From contig JAZKJV010000091.1 of the NCBI GenBank assembly GCA_037367405.1, positions 868,001-932,000 of the forward strand: a stretch of DNA of 64,000 nt. Reading direction: 5' to 3'. Below are positions 10,801-21,902 of this stretch, piece after piece. Under the pieces are notes generated by a model. That model saw only the letters and a list, made by a program, of their open reading frames with translations, made no database searches and was not told the origin of the DNA. The stretch's first letter is position 1. Each line of letters begins with the position of its first letter. Source of the stretch: Ottelia alismoides (Eukaryota; Streptophyta; Magnoliopsida; Alismatales; Hydrocharitaceae). A program made the position numbers and the translations under genes.

Positions 10801-11694
10801 GGTTGTTTCCTTTATCCCTTGCGGTTCTTGCATACATTTGCAAAGTGACCAGGTTTGCCACACACATAGCAGATGCGTTGGCCCTTAGAATCAGTGTTAT
10901 TATTCTGATCAGATTGCTTGCTTTTCTTGAAAGATTGTTTGGATTTGGGGTGGAATTTATAGGGTTTCTTTTTCGAGTTGACATGTTCTATGAGATAGAA
11001 AGGAGGGTTGAACTTAGAGTCTTTTGCTCTATGATGATCTTCAGTTTGAAGAGACTTTACAAGAGAAGATATATTCATCTTATCTTGTCTATGAAGGAGA
11101 GATTTAGCAAAATCTTTCCAAGAAGAAGGGGGTTTCTCGATTAGAGTTGCTACTTGTACATTTTCCTCGAGCTTATGGCCGCCAGCGATAGACTTAGAGA
11201 CAAGATTTTCATATTCAAGATCTTGTGCGGAGACATGCTTATTTTCTACCATCTTATATTCAAGCCATTGGATAAAGGCATATCGTTCTCATCCCACATC
11301 TTGCTTCCAAACTTATCATCTAACGCTTTCCAAAATTCGAGAGCAGTGGGGTGCATATGGTATATGTCATAAAGCTCGTCGGATAAACCAGAGAGAATTC
11401 TACCATGACAAATGTAATCTATTTCTTTAGATATTTTTAGATGAGACAATATAGGAGAAGAAAGTGGATTACTGTAGGTAGCACCTATTGAGAAAAGGGT
11501 AGAGTTAACATGATCTACATGAGTGATAGGAGTTTCGGGTTCCTCAAGAAGAGTTATAGCAGAGACTAAGCCTAGAGAGGTTAGCCAAGATCTCATCTTT
11601 TATTGCCATCTACGGAAATGTAATCCTATAAATTTTTCCGGTCTGAGAGTAGCAATGTCTTCCGTAGTCATCATTGCTCTAGGATCCATTTTAG
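10775..11694 (-). pseudogene. Copia gag with zinc knuckle, broken
   Basis: The likely start is at about 11690 on the minus strand (MDPRAMMTTEDIATLRPEKF), with a stop just before the 11596 frame. The capsid-like part includes ICHGRILSGLSDELYD and PTALEFWKALDDKFGSKMW. After a frameshift near 11250 it continues to the CCHC knuckle CYVCGKPGHFANVC at about 10825-10870. It would package element RNA if intact. Confidence 0.9.
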
Positions 11695-11760
11695 CAGAAG
11701 TCTAATTTTTTAAGACGGAATCAAACAACAGATAGAAAACTTGTAAATCTGTCTTCACAA

Positions 11761-12656
11761 TGTTGGAAAAACTTTGGTTTTCTAGCATTGTTTCTATGGA
11801 TATTATGTTTTAAAAATGGCAAGCAAATATGACTAAAATAAGATTAAAGAGATTTAGTTTGAAAGGTCCAGCATGGGAAATGGAGGCATGTCGAAAGACG
11901 CTGTCGTGAAGACAGATTTCACCGCTCCTATGCACGAGCTTGATGGCGACCTAGCTCCCAGATTCAATCACCTCCTATATGGATGTTGTCCCCTGGTGCT
12001 AGCAAGAGAGCAGCGTTGAACGTCCGTTGGCCCTCGTCGTCATAAGGAAAGCAAAGAAAAAAAATGAAAACTTTACAAAACCACAATAGGCGCATAGTTG
12101 ATGAAAGGAAGGTGGGAGTGGTTAGTAGATCTTGTTCAGTGTCTTTCAAAAGCTGGGAGTACATGCCTTTATATAGACGGACTCCCCATCAGAGAGCCAA
12201 AAGAGAGCTGTTTTCTCCATCATAAAATTAAATGATAACAAGTTCCTATGGTCTCGTTAGTTGCACCCAACATTATCGAGGAGACTAGTTTAATGCCAAA
12301 ATGGCTATATATAAATCTTGATACAAAAGATGGGGTTTGTTCAATCGGGATTAATGAGTCGATATTTCCGAGGGTTAGGAACTTATGCGCCAATTGAGAA
12401 ATGATCCGTCTTAAAACAAATCGAGAAATAAAGTTTAATTAAAAATTTGACTCGCACGCATGTCACGGCGGGGCGGGGCGCGCACGCGTGTGTGTGTTAA
12501 GTGCATTCAGGCCCAACGACCTTAAATTCACATGCCCCTGAAAAGCCCACATGGGCTTGGGGAACACTCACACTTAAATACCTCTTCTCTTCAAAATATT
12601 CCATAGGTACTAAATAGAGAGGAAGTGAGGTTTTGAAATACAAGATAACTCCAACA
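11761..12656 (-). repeat. 5' LTR of the minus-strand copia element
   Basis: 896 bp from TGTTGG to CCAACA. It matches 6769-7444 except for a 222-bp extra block at about 12281-12502. A TATA-like TATTTAAG (minus strand) lies near 12575-12583. Confidence 0.93.
12281..12502. other. 222-bp indel between the two LTRs
   Basis: This block is present only in the 5' LTR. It has a GC-rich end (CGGGGCGGGGCG) and an AT-rich middle. It has no flanking duplication, which argues against a transposon insertion. A GC-rich block at the same relative place in the LTR at 2160 suggests it is ancestral and was deleted from the 3' LTR. Confidence 0.6.
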
Positions 12657-12661
12657 TATTC

Positions 12662-13660
12662 AGCTCGTGAGCGTAATGGTATAAGCCTGCCTGACTGTGA
12701 GACCAACAAATCGAACAAAGACGAAAGTCGGCCATGGTGATCCGGAAGTCCCGTGTCCAAAAATTTTACCTTAACAAGAGATCAATTCTTACTAATGGAA
12801 TATAATTAATGTGTAGCATTACTTCAAGTTGGCATGGATACATGTGCGTGCCCTACAAGTCAACTGAATTGAAAATCTTTAATATATTTACCCGATTTGT
12901 TATATTATTGTGGGAACAGAAAAATGGAAACATTGACTTTAAGCTTCAAGACATGAGACCTACATATAATTCCTCCCCCAACTACTACTATCAATATAGT
13001 GTTGCATTAATTTGACCCAGATCATACACAGGCACATTCCATCTGCATGCAACGTGATCCCACGTAGCAACCACACACTACTTACGTGAACAACTTAGCA
13101 ATCTTATATTATCTTTACCACTCCATAATCTCTCATGTTTATTACATTCTAAAATCTTGTTCAATTACATCGTAACTCCTGCAATCTTTGTGATTATACC
13201 AAGAACAAGCAATCTTATTCTTAGTTAAAATTTTGAAAAATTATAAAGGATAAGCATTGCTACACAGATCATTGCGAACGATTTAGCAAGACACTTGTCT
13301 CTAATTTCATGCATAGAAAATAATTTCGCAACAGATAATATTATCTTGTATATTTCACATTGCACGGCATAGCGATGGTTTTTTTTTTAAATTCACTATA
13401 GACTCTTTTTGTTGTGGTGATCGATATAACCCCACAATCTTAGCACTTCATCGTGAAAATTCTCTTACGGGATGTTGCTCTTGTGTTTTTACATGCTATT
13501 TTCGTGAAAGAGTGGAAGAGAGACCGATCTAAACAGTGGAGTATGCATGTTGTTGAACCATTAGATTTACAGATGATCTGCTCACGATATCTGGTGTGAT
13601 GACAAATTTATAAGGGACTAAGGTGTAATTGGACAAGATTTAAGGTTATATGTGTAAAAT
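12662..13660. other. Intergenic, upstream of the small secreted-protein gene
   Basis: No coding motif was found. The first 60 bp after the copia element have tRNA-like wording (GTAATGGTATAAGCC, GACTGTGAGACC) that could be a decayed SINE, but a proper B box is missing. The last few hundred bases are the promoter region of the gene at 13772. Confidence 0.5.
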
Positions 13661-13675
13661 TCGTTAATCTACAAT

Positions 13676-13685
13676 CTATATAAAC
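13676..13685 (+). promoter_or_regulatory. TATA box of the secreted Cys-rich gene
   Basis: TCTATATAAA at 13676-13685 lies about 90 bp before the ATG at 13772. A start of transcription near 13710, just after a pyrimidine-rich CCCCCGTTCCCTCTC stretch, would give a normal short plant 5' leader. Confidence 0.75.
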
Positions 13686-13771
13686 CTCCATCCCCCGTTC
13701 CCTCTCAACACACAGAAATATAGCAACGTATACACATCTAAAACATCAATCCTCAGCAAATCACTGCGACA

Positions 13772-14080
13772 ATGAAGGCCGCCACAGCCCTCCTCCTGTT
13801 CTCCCTCCTCCTCGCTGCCACCTTCCCTTCTGATGCGGCGGTACCCTGGATAGGCGGCAACTTCCCGTGGGGCAACTTCGGCAACTGGTGGCCATCACCC
13901 AAGGACTTCAAGTTCCCCACGAGCGTGGTATGCAACGAGAAGGGACCCTGCTTCAAGAAGAAGCTGGTCTGCCCCGCCAAGTGCACCAAGACATGGTCCA
14001 CCTCCGGCAAGAACGGCGGCGGCGGAGGCAGCAGCAGCAGCTGCTACCTTGACTGCAAGAAGTGTGCTGCCAGTTGCTGA
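13772..14080 (+). CDS. Small secreted cysteine-rich protein (root-cap-type Cys module)
   Basis: 102 aa, single exon, GC-rich against an AT-rich background. Residues 1-23 form a clear signal peptide (hydrophobic LLLFSLLLAATF ending in DAA), so the protein is probably secreted to the cell wall or apoplast. The mature part starts Trp/Gly/Asn-rich and contains eight Cys at 54, 60, 67, 71, 91, 95, 98 and 102. These form VVCNEKGPC, LVCPAKC and, after a Gly/Ser linker, CYLDCKKCAASC. This spacing resembles the N-terminal Cys module of plant root-cap/LEA-like proteins, but the long C-terminal root cap domain is absent. The ATG is the first after a good TATA box, and a poly(A) signal follows at 14211. 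The function is unknown: four disulfides and secretion are inferred, and an antimicrobial or wall role is only a possibility. Confidence 0.85.
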   Translation: MKAATALLLFSLLLAATFPSDAAVPWIGGNFPWGNFGNWWPSPKDFKFPTSVVCNEKGPCFKKKLVCPAKCTKTWSTSGKNGGGGGSSSSCYLDCKKCAASC

Positions 14081-14210
14081 AGGTCTGAAATGGGGCGTTT
14101 GATCCCGTAACGTATCTCTGTGTTTTGGCGTTGGAGCTGCTTTCATTTCGCCGAGTGTGTTTTGGGTATCTGTTCTTGGTCCAATAATTGCTGTTTGGAC
14201 GAGAAGTATG

Positions 14211-14216
14211 AATAAA
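14211..14216 (+). terminator. Poly(A) signal AATAAA
   Basis: AATAAA occurs 131 bp after the stop codon of the secreted-protein gene, with AATAATTTAATC just downstream and a CT-rich stretch beyond. This is a normal plant 3' end arrangement. Confidence 0.65.
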
Positions 14217-14232
14217 CCGTAGAATAATTTAA

Positions 14233-14824
14233 TCCCCTGTCTTAATTCTTTCTCTCTCTCTCTGTTGCTATGTTATTAATTATCTTTGGTTCAGCGAATG
14301 TTTCGGAGACTTCATCGTGCGCTGAGTCTTTCAAGCTGTTACCTTCTATAAGGTGCGGCATTAAATCGGACATTAATTATATTCTAATCAAACGTAGAAC
14401 AGGTGGTTTCTCATCACCAGCCTGAACGGCTTTCCGTCCGATCTAAAAGTGGGTGATCTTGTGAAGCTGACGGCATTTAATTCCGATGGAAACGAGCTCG
14501 ACTGGGAGAAAAATATTTTCCTTATCGAGTTTGTGCAGTCTAAAATATTCACCACCACTATCTCTTCCCTCACAAGTCACATCATCTTCATGGGCAATAC
14601 TTCTTCCCTCACAAGTCACAGATATCTCGTGCTTTTACCTTTCCTCGCACGAAATCACAGATGGCAGACTTATTTCAGAATCCATGCTACACAGCTTACA
14701 ACGGAAAATATTTGATTCTACTGAAAGAAGAACTGAAATTTGATGTGCTCCACGGAAAAATTCGAGCAGGCGTTTCTCGTCTTGACATGATCAGATGGAT
14801 AGTAATGCATTTTTTGCTTCCAAA
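14233..14824. other. No gene recognised
   Basis: There is a direct repeat of about 25 bp around 14565-14620 (TTCCCTCACAAGTCACA occurs twice). Open frames on the plus strand at 14449-14743 overlap each other and show no family motif. Confidence 0.5.
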
Positions 14825-15214
14825 TAATTAATGCGGGTGGGGTGGGGAGCTTCGAGGAGAGCTGATTGGGGAAGGGGGCGGAGTCGATGGCAAGGAGGGA
14901 GGAGCTGCTGGGGGGGGGGGGCTTCGACCAAGGGAGGATCGGCGACGGTGACTGCTTCGAGCAGGATTCGAGGCAGGGGGGTGGGACGGATATGAAGAGA
15001 GAGGGTGGTATATTTTGTAAATAAGAATGAATTTTAGGAGTAGTTTTGTCTTTTTAAACGGAAACCGTCAAATGTAACGAGTATTTCAAACAGAATATAA
15101 CACGAAGTTATATCAAGAGTTAAGCATTACTCGGGGTTTCTCATGTAATTCATGATTATGCAGGGTTATGATTGTAATTGTGGAATTACTCAGAGTTATG
15201 GACGTAAAAATCCC
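14825..15214. mobile_element. Half of a small Mutator-like element, inverted relative to its neighbour
   Basis: From about 15050 to 15214 the sequence is the reverse complement of the left end of the element at 15406-16158, including AACGGAAACCGTCAAATGTA and the terminal GACGTAAAAATCCC. The part before is G-rich with CTTCGAGCAGGATTCGAGG, mirroring the neighbour's C-rich interior. No second terminus was found on the left, so this is a truncated copy. Confidence 0.7.
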
Positions 15215-15405
15215 TAAAAATGGTAGGATTTTCTTTTAAAACGTGATCCTTTAGAAATGAAGTTGATGGACCTCCCTTTAAGAAGGGTAGAGTGGTTGAT
15301 GATGCACAGAAGTATGATGTTATTGAGCTATGCAACTTTTTTATTTGGATCCTTATTTTCAATTTCTCTTTTAGTCATTACATTCAAAAAAATCAATATT
15401 TTTAA

Positions 15406-16158
15406 GAGATTTTTATATCCATAACCCTGAGTAATCCCCACAATTACAATCGTAACCTTGCATAATCATCAATTAATGAGAAATCCCGAGTAATGCTTAA
15501 CCCTTACTTGACATAACCCCATGTTATATTCCGTTTGGGATCCCATTATAATTGACGGTTTCCTTAAAAAAGACAAAACCGCCCTTAAAGCTCATTCTTA
15601 TTTACAAAATATGCCATCCTCTCTTCATGCCCGCTCCTCTACTTCTGATCCGCTGATCATCCCCTACTCAAGCCCCAAGCGTCCCTGCCCAGACGAAGCC
15701 CCTCCCACCCACCCGAAGTCCCCCCCCCCCCCCCCCAGGCCTCCGCCAGCAAGCCCCCACCCACCGACCTGCAATGAAGATTGAAGCCCCCCCCGCTCCC
15801 TCCCTGAGTTCGTGCCCTGCTCGAAGACCACCGACCCATCCCCCCGCGTAGATACTTCCCCTGCTCGAAGCCCCCCCGACTCCTTCCACTGAGCGACAGC
15901 TTCTTGCATCCGCATGCAAGCTTGCCTCCACCTTCATTTATTTTTTCCCTTTTCATTTTTTATTTTGGCTAATCCTAGTTGTTAGATCATATGTTGGTTA
16001 GATTAACTCGCTCATAGGATTGAGTTAACATATTAAACTAACAGAGGGTTATGAGTGTGAGACATCGTGAGTATTAGGGGTTTCTCTTGTAATTCATGAT
16101 TATGCAAGATTATGATTGTAATTACGAGATTACTTAGGGTTATGGGTGTAAAAATCCC
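15406..16158. mobile_element. Small non-autonomous Mutator-like element with exact 9-bp target duplication
   Basis: The left end is GAGATTTTTATATCCATAAC and the right end, reverse complemented, is GGGATTTTTACACCCATAAC. Inverted similarity extends about 100 bp. TATTTTTAA at 15397-15405 is repeated exactly at 16159-16167, the 9-bp duplication typical of Mutator-like transposition. The 753-bp interior is C-rich (a run of about 16 C at 15721-15736) with Pro-rich open frames that I regard as composition. No transposase is present. Confidence 0.88.
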
Positions 16159-16167
16159 TATTTTTAA

Positions 16168-18504
16168 TAAGGTAAAAAATCCTTAGTTAACTTGTTTTTC
16201 TTTGGTGTGATTCTCTTGCATGATAAAAGAATTATTTACAGAATACTTCTTTTCTTTTATTTAAAAACTATTATAAATATCAATTTACTCAAACATTAGA
16301 TTATGATGGATTGTTGAAAAATCTTGGAGTCTAAGTCGGGCTGATACTAGGCCGCTTCGTCAAGGGTGGCTTAGGAACCATTCTTGGGGACGGTACTTCA
16401 ATCTATTTCCTCTTGTAGCAAGGATATCTAATGATTGGAAATTGGATTGAAATAATGCTTCAGATGAAGAATGGTATGCTAACACAACTTTTTTTCAAGA
16501 TCTCAAAATATGGATGGACCAAAATATTCTATATCCGTAGGGGAAAAAATAAGAATGCATATCAATGCCATACAAAGAAAAAAAATCAAAAATAAGCTTA
16601 CAACGAAAATTATACAAATTTTGAGCTTCTGGAAAGAGCATGCTTCTTGGTGAAGACTTGGTTACACACTACACTAGTCCATTCCCACTTCTTTTCCTAT
16701 TCTTCTAGCTTCTAGCCCTTTCGGGTGTGAACAAACACAAACCTAACTTTAGAAGGAAATATATGTCTCCCTGAGGATAAGTTGTTAGAGGAGGAGACTC
16801 CTTGACCCCAACGATCACTTCCAGAGGGTTATCTGCGGAAGGATGCATCATTTTCTTGGTACCCGATTTTACTCTCTACTTGTGTATCAGATCTATCAGA
16901 TCACAAAATTGAGTCTTCTATTTCTTTATATCTGGTCCCAATCTTTGAGTGTGCAGCTGATCTGTCAATTGCCAAGACCAAACCTTCTGATAGATTTTAC
17001 TCCTCTGAGTCTTCTCTCCTTGAAGACCCTTGCAAGGATGAGCAACGTTTCTAAGATTTTTATTGATCAGTTTGCACCACTCCTCGAGGGTTATCTATTG
17101 TGAGGATGCAACCTTTTTTGTGTTCTCGATCCCACTCTCTAATTGTGTATCTAATCTGTTGGATCATGAGATCGAGTCTTCTGATAAGTTTGATTTCTCT
17201 AACTCCTATGAATCCCCACTCTTTGATGGCCTTCGCAAGGATGAGATCTGACTTGTGATATTCGGTGATATCAATGCTCTAGCAACCTTATGTCTACCAG
17301 ATATCGAGTTGCGCAGAGAGTCTCTTGATCTTCACTTTCTGTATCTTACCTAGACTATGATAGATGTGGAGGATTTTGTGACTGCTCATTCCTTCTCTAC
17401 GTCTCACAGTATTGGCTTTGTTCACTCACTCTGTTTTTATGAGCCGATGATTTCTTTACCGCTACTGATCCATGGCTTGGTTTCCATTTTCTTGTCCCGG
17501 TAGCAAACACCTGTGTGATTGTATATTCAAGTATTTTTCTTATATTCTTTTCTAGTAGTGTCCTTGTTCTCACAGGGAGGCGTCGACTGAGAGTATGGTA
17601 TTCGATTGACATATGATGTCATGTACTTCAACAGTCTTTGTTGCTTGTATACACATGTTTCGTCTTTTCATTTCTTTTTTCTTCTACCCGATGCTCTACA
17701 CCCCATATCTCTCGTAAGATATTTGTGTCTATGTTTAGAATGTACCTTATCTTAAGTATAGGGGGTGTAGATGTCGTGTTGTTCATGTTTGTCTCGTTTA
17801 ATCACTATCGTCATTGCTTAGATTTAGGGATCTCTTATCCTAAATTTAGGAGTGATGATGGTCATTCTCTTATTTTTATTTTCTTTAGTTATTTTTTGTT
17901 TCTTTCGATACCCTCGCTTGTCTCCTTACTTGTTGATTTATGTTCTATACTCAGGGATCCGTTACCCTAAGTATAGGGGGAGACATACTGATTTGATGAT
18001 TTGTTTATCCTCACCTTCTATCCTCCCTGCTTTTTCTATATTTTCTTTTATACTTAGAATTAGTTAATCTTAAGAATAGGGATGACTAGTGAATTGCTAA
18101 TCAATAATGTTAATTAATTATTGTTGTAGTATGGTCATTTAGCAATAAAAAGAACCAAATCGAATTTTTCTGTGAAGAGGACTCCGTTTTAATTTATACA
18201 TGGGCAAGTACATGGTATGACATAATGACATGAACAATTATCTAATTTAACATAAGTGTTAAATATCTATACTTTATCAATAACACAAAATCATTGATCT
18301 AGGTCAAGCAATAACACACAATGCAATGCATGATATTTTTAAAAAAATTATGCAAATATATTAAATAAAAAAAGAATGATGATGCAACAAAGAATGATTC
18401 ACTTATTACATTATAATGCAACCATCCAAATACAAGAAAGATTTTCTGACTCAATCCTTAAATTACATACAAAGATCAAAAGAAATTTTGGGGAGTGGCA
18501 ACTC
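16168..18504. other. No gene recognised; contains a ~272-bp imperfect tandem duplication
   Basis: Segments near 16823 (AGAGGGTTATCTGCGGAAGG) and 17095 (CGAGGGTTATCTATTGTGAGG) start two related stretches, each followed by ACTCTCTA.TTGTGTATC and GAGTCTTCT. Copies are too diverged to be recent. T-rich stretches at 17640-18070 give open frames rich in Phe/Leu/Ser without motifs. This may be decayed 5' material of the copia element that follows. Confidence 0.45.
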
Positions 18505-20720
18505 TTAGTGATGTGTACTTGATGAATAGAATGCCGTCACGTGTCATTAACAATGAATCTCCATTTATGCTTGTGTATCCAGGTCAAAAACCTTTTTCTC
18601 TCACACCATGTGTTTTCGGACGTATTTGTCTTCTACATGCCAATGATGCCATGTAAAGAAATTGGATGCTCGTACTAACAAAGGTTTCTTCCTTGGTTAC
18701 TCTATAATATAGAAGGTCTACCGTTGCTTTGGTTCCAAGTCTAGTCGTGTTTTAGACTCTAAGGATGTTATGTTAGTCTCTTTGAAAATGAAGTGTTCTT
18801 TTTGTCTACTCCTCTTCCGGGGGAGACTATATGTGAAGAGGGATTCCATGGCCTTCAGGTCCTTCGATGATGATGATTACAATGCTCCATTTTTAGGGGG
18901 AGATTAAACCTAATGAAGACACATGTATTTAAAAAGAAGCTGCAGAAACCAACCTCGATTCTCTAGATACCTCGTCAAATGACTCAATCATGGAAGCATT
19001 GGGTAGCATTCCTATCACACTTGATAAGCCTAATGATGACTTACAAAGTACAGAGACAGAATATGTGGATGATAGCATTGAACAAAGGAAGGGTAAGAGG
19101 ACCATCAAACCTCCATCCAGATATGCAGGATGCACTCAACATCCCATTGAACATCACATCTCTTATTATAACTTGAGTACATCCAACAAATGCTTTTGTT
19201 ACCTCTCTAGATACAACAGTATCCCCAAAAAATATTACTAAAGCCAATAATGATCCAATATAGGAAAAGGCTATATAGGAATAAATGGATGCATTAGTGA
19301 AGAATGACACATGGGATGTTGTTGATACTCCCAAGGGTGCTCATTTAGTGGGATCTAAATGGGTGTACACAATCTAAGTGTATCTCTGATGAAAAAATTG
19401 ATAGATTACATGCACGTCTTATGGCTAGAGTATACGGTTAGAATATGAGACTGACTTTCTTGAGATTTTTTTCCCTATGGAAAAATGAACATCGATAGAG
19501 TTGTTATTTATTTTGCTGCTCATTTTTCCCAGAAGATGTACCAATTGGATGTGAAAATTGCTTTCTTAAATGGTGACCTTAAAAAAGAAGTCTACATGAA
19601 AATGTCACATGGGTTCGAAAAAAGGATAAATGTTGCAAATTAAAATGGGCATTGTATGGTCTAAAGCACTCTCCAAGAGCCTAATTTAAACGATTCCTGT
19701 TGGTCATGATAAGAAACGGAAATACTCAAGTGTATGGTGACCACACTATATTCATAGGGAGTGATGAAAAATCTATATTTTTATTTTATGTGGATGATTT
19801 GATTCTTATATGAGATGATGAAGAATATTTATCCTAGATAAAGAAAACTCTTGTAACCGAATTTGAACTGAAAGACTTGGGGAAGCTGAACTACTTTCTA
19901 GGTATTGAGATGGCATGGCCTCCAAAAGGTATGTGCCTAAGCCAATGAAAATATGCTATGAATTTGTTGAAGGACTCTGGCATGTTGGGATGCAAACCAA
20001 CCCCTACATTATTGAAACAAATCATAAACTGGGTAAGAGGATGGTGAACTTCTTGATGATGTTGGAAAAGGAAGATACCAAAGATTAGTTGGGAAAATAA
20101 TTTATCTTACTCTCACGAGACATGACATAACCTATGATGTGAATATTTTTAGTCAGTTTATGCATGCTCCTACCTCAACTCATGTGAATGTTGTTAATAT
20201 GATTCTTCTCTATCTAAAAAGTCTCCAAGTCAAGGGCTTATGTTCAGAAAACACAGTGATGTTACCATTATAGCAATAGGGATGTAGACTGGGCAGGATT
20301 AATAGATGATAACAGATCTACTTAACGGTATGACATGTATCTTTGTTTGAACCTTGTCATTTGGAGGAATAAGAAATAAAATATTGTCCCCAGATTGAGT
20401 GCTAAAGCCGAATATCATGCACTAGCTAATATTGTCACTGAAGTTACATGGATACAACTCTTGTTGAAAGATTTGGTTATTGAAGTTGCGATGTTGACAA
20501 AGATGTTTTGTGGTAACAAAGCGACAATAAATTTTACCAACAATTTTGTGATAGACACTTTATCCAAGAAAAAATTGACAATGGACATTTATGTCTTCCC
20601 TACTTGAAATATGGTGATCAGGTCATTGATCTCTTCACAAAGGGATTGCCTATGGTGCAATTTGAGCTAAATGTAAGTAAGTTGAGCATAGTTAACATGT
20701 ATGCCTCACTTGAGGGGAAA
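18505..20720 (+). pseudogene. Decayed Ty1/copia pol (integrase end, RT, RNase H)
   Basis: Motifs appear in correct order on the plus strand but in changing frames. Integrase C-terminal wording (YLMNRMPSRVINNESPF, CVFGRICLLH) lies at 18510-18640. A KRTIKPPSRYAG linker lies near 19095. RT shows KNDTWDVVDTPKGAHLVGSKW near 19300, LDVKIAFLNGDLKKEVYM near 19545, ALYGLKHSPRA near 19650, YVDDLILI near 19785 and ELKDLGKLNYFLGIE near 19868. The GRYQRLVGKIIYLTLTRHDI block lies near 20070. RNase H shows LSAKAEYHALA at 20395-20430 and DLFTKGLP near 20630. Many stops, so this is an old copy from a different copia lineage than the two YMDQPEGF-type elements. Confidence 0.88.
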
Positions 20721-20980
20721 TGTTGAGCTGGATTGATATTATTGGGTAAACAGGCTAGGGATGAGGTCCATTTACCCATTCACCTATATAATGTGCTCAT
20801 CCCCATATTGTTGTTTTTATGTTTTAGTGAAAAGAGCCCCAATATCCGTTGGAGAGACACATGATATTATGTCCATGTAATTTTTTCCCTCACTGAAGGG
20901 TTTTCCACGTAAATTGTTGTCTTCTTCTTTTTTGTGATTGCTCTTGTTGTTCAACGGCAACTTCCTTCTAAAAAATAACA
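20721..20980 (+). repeat. 3' LTR of the decayed copia element
   Basis: A purine run ACTTGAGGGGAAA directly precedes TGTTGAGCTG at 20721, matching a polypurine tract and LTR start. CCTATATAATG near 20782 is a TATA-like box. The right end is placed near a TAACACA at about 20980 and is approximate. No 5' partner was identified. Confidence 0.6.
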
Positions 20981-21902
20981 CATTCGTAGAAATGGCTCGA
21001 GACAAAATTAATCTACCAAATAAAATGATGGATGGGGATCTTAAAACTTGAATGTTTCAACAACTTGATGACTTCCAAAACTATGGTAGGAATCCTCCAA
21101 ACTAATGATTTCATCATTATTTCAAGCGACTAATATCAGAGTTAAACTAAAATCCCCAGACTCAACTCAACAGCTGAGTCCTACGTCATGATCATGGTCA
21201 ACGAAGGACATTTTCGTAGGAGTTCAATCCTGCCTTTTGATGGACAATTTAGATAACGCACCCCCTCCTAAAACAAATTGTCCAAACCTCTAGTAATCAA
21301 CCACACACAGAATTTGTCCTATCTGAGGGACAAGCTACTATAGACGTAAGGTTTAATTGGATTGCAGATTAGTATTATTTTATTGGTAATTTCACCTCTC
21401 AATGATAATGATTAACTTAATTGTTACGGTCCCATATCACCTTGAAACAAAATTTAAAGATAGGATACTGCATTATTATTTTTTTAAATCCCAGGTACAT
21501 CATCAAAATTGGGAGTATAATAGTCCGTAGGCTTTTTGCAATATACTCAACTATAAATGACGTCGCAGGCGAATACCTGGGACCAACATTCTCAGCAAAA
21601 GTCAACAACCCCCGGAAGTTCTTCAGGAGACCAAAGAGATCCCGGAGGGAGATGGCATACAGCATTTCATCCGCCGGTGACTCCAGAAATATGCTTCCAG
21701 CCAGATTGACGTCACAGTTGAGGTTCGTTCTCGGAGATTTCTTCCTTTTCGTTGGCTCTTTTTGAATCGATTAACATCCATACGAAATTGATGCACCATT
21801 GGACCATACGATTTATTCCCTCGTATTCGGCAAACTTAGCCTGCAGATTTCCAGTTTGTTGACATGGAATAGTGGTGTTGCAGCTATCAATCGAGATCCG
21901 AG
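20981..21902. other. Intergenic with one unassigned minus-strand open frame
   Basis: The minus strand from about 21720 to 21450 stays open with normal-looking composition (LESPADEMLYAISLRDLF, NFRGLLTFAENVGPRYSPAT). I cannot assign it to a family. It might be an orphan exon. The final 100 bp contain the leader of the kinase gene. Confidence 0.4.

Larger units (their letters stand above)
6764..12661 (-). mobile_element. Complete Ty1/copia LTR retrotransposon with 5-bp target duplication
   Basis: The element spans 6769-12656 on the minus strand. TATTC occurs at 6764-6768 and again at 12657-12661, a perfect 5-bp duplication. LTRs begin TGTTGG and end CCAACA. A polypurine-like GTGAGGGAA (minus strand) abuts the 3' LTR at 7445. 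Internal order on the minus strand is gag, protease, integrase, reverse transcriptase, RNase H, the Ty1/copia order. Every domain is broken by stops or frameshifts, so the copy cannot move by itself. I could not recognise the usual initiator-Met tRNA primer site next to the 5' LTR. Confidence 0.93.

Noticed and set aside
12662..12770. tRNA-like stretch (GTAATGGTATAAGCC..GACTGTGAGACC) after the copia element
   Set aside because: The A-box-like part is suggestive of a SINE, but the B box (GGTTCGANNCC) is not present and the fold is poor; not called a tRNA or SINE.
15521..15956. Pro-rich and Gly-rich frames on both strands around 15.7 kb
   Set aside because: They lie inside a MULE and follow poly-C composition; no family motif.
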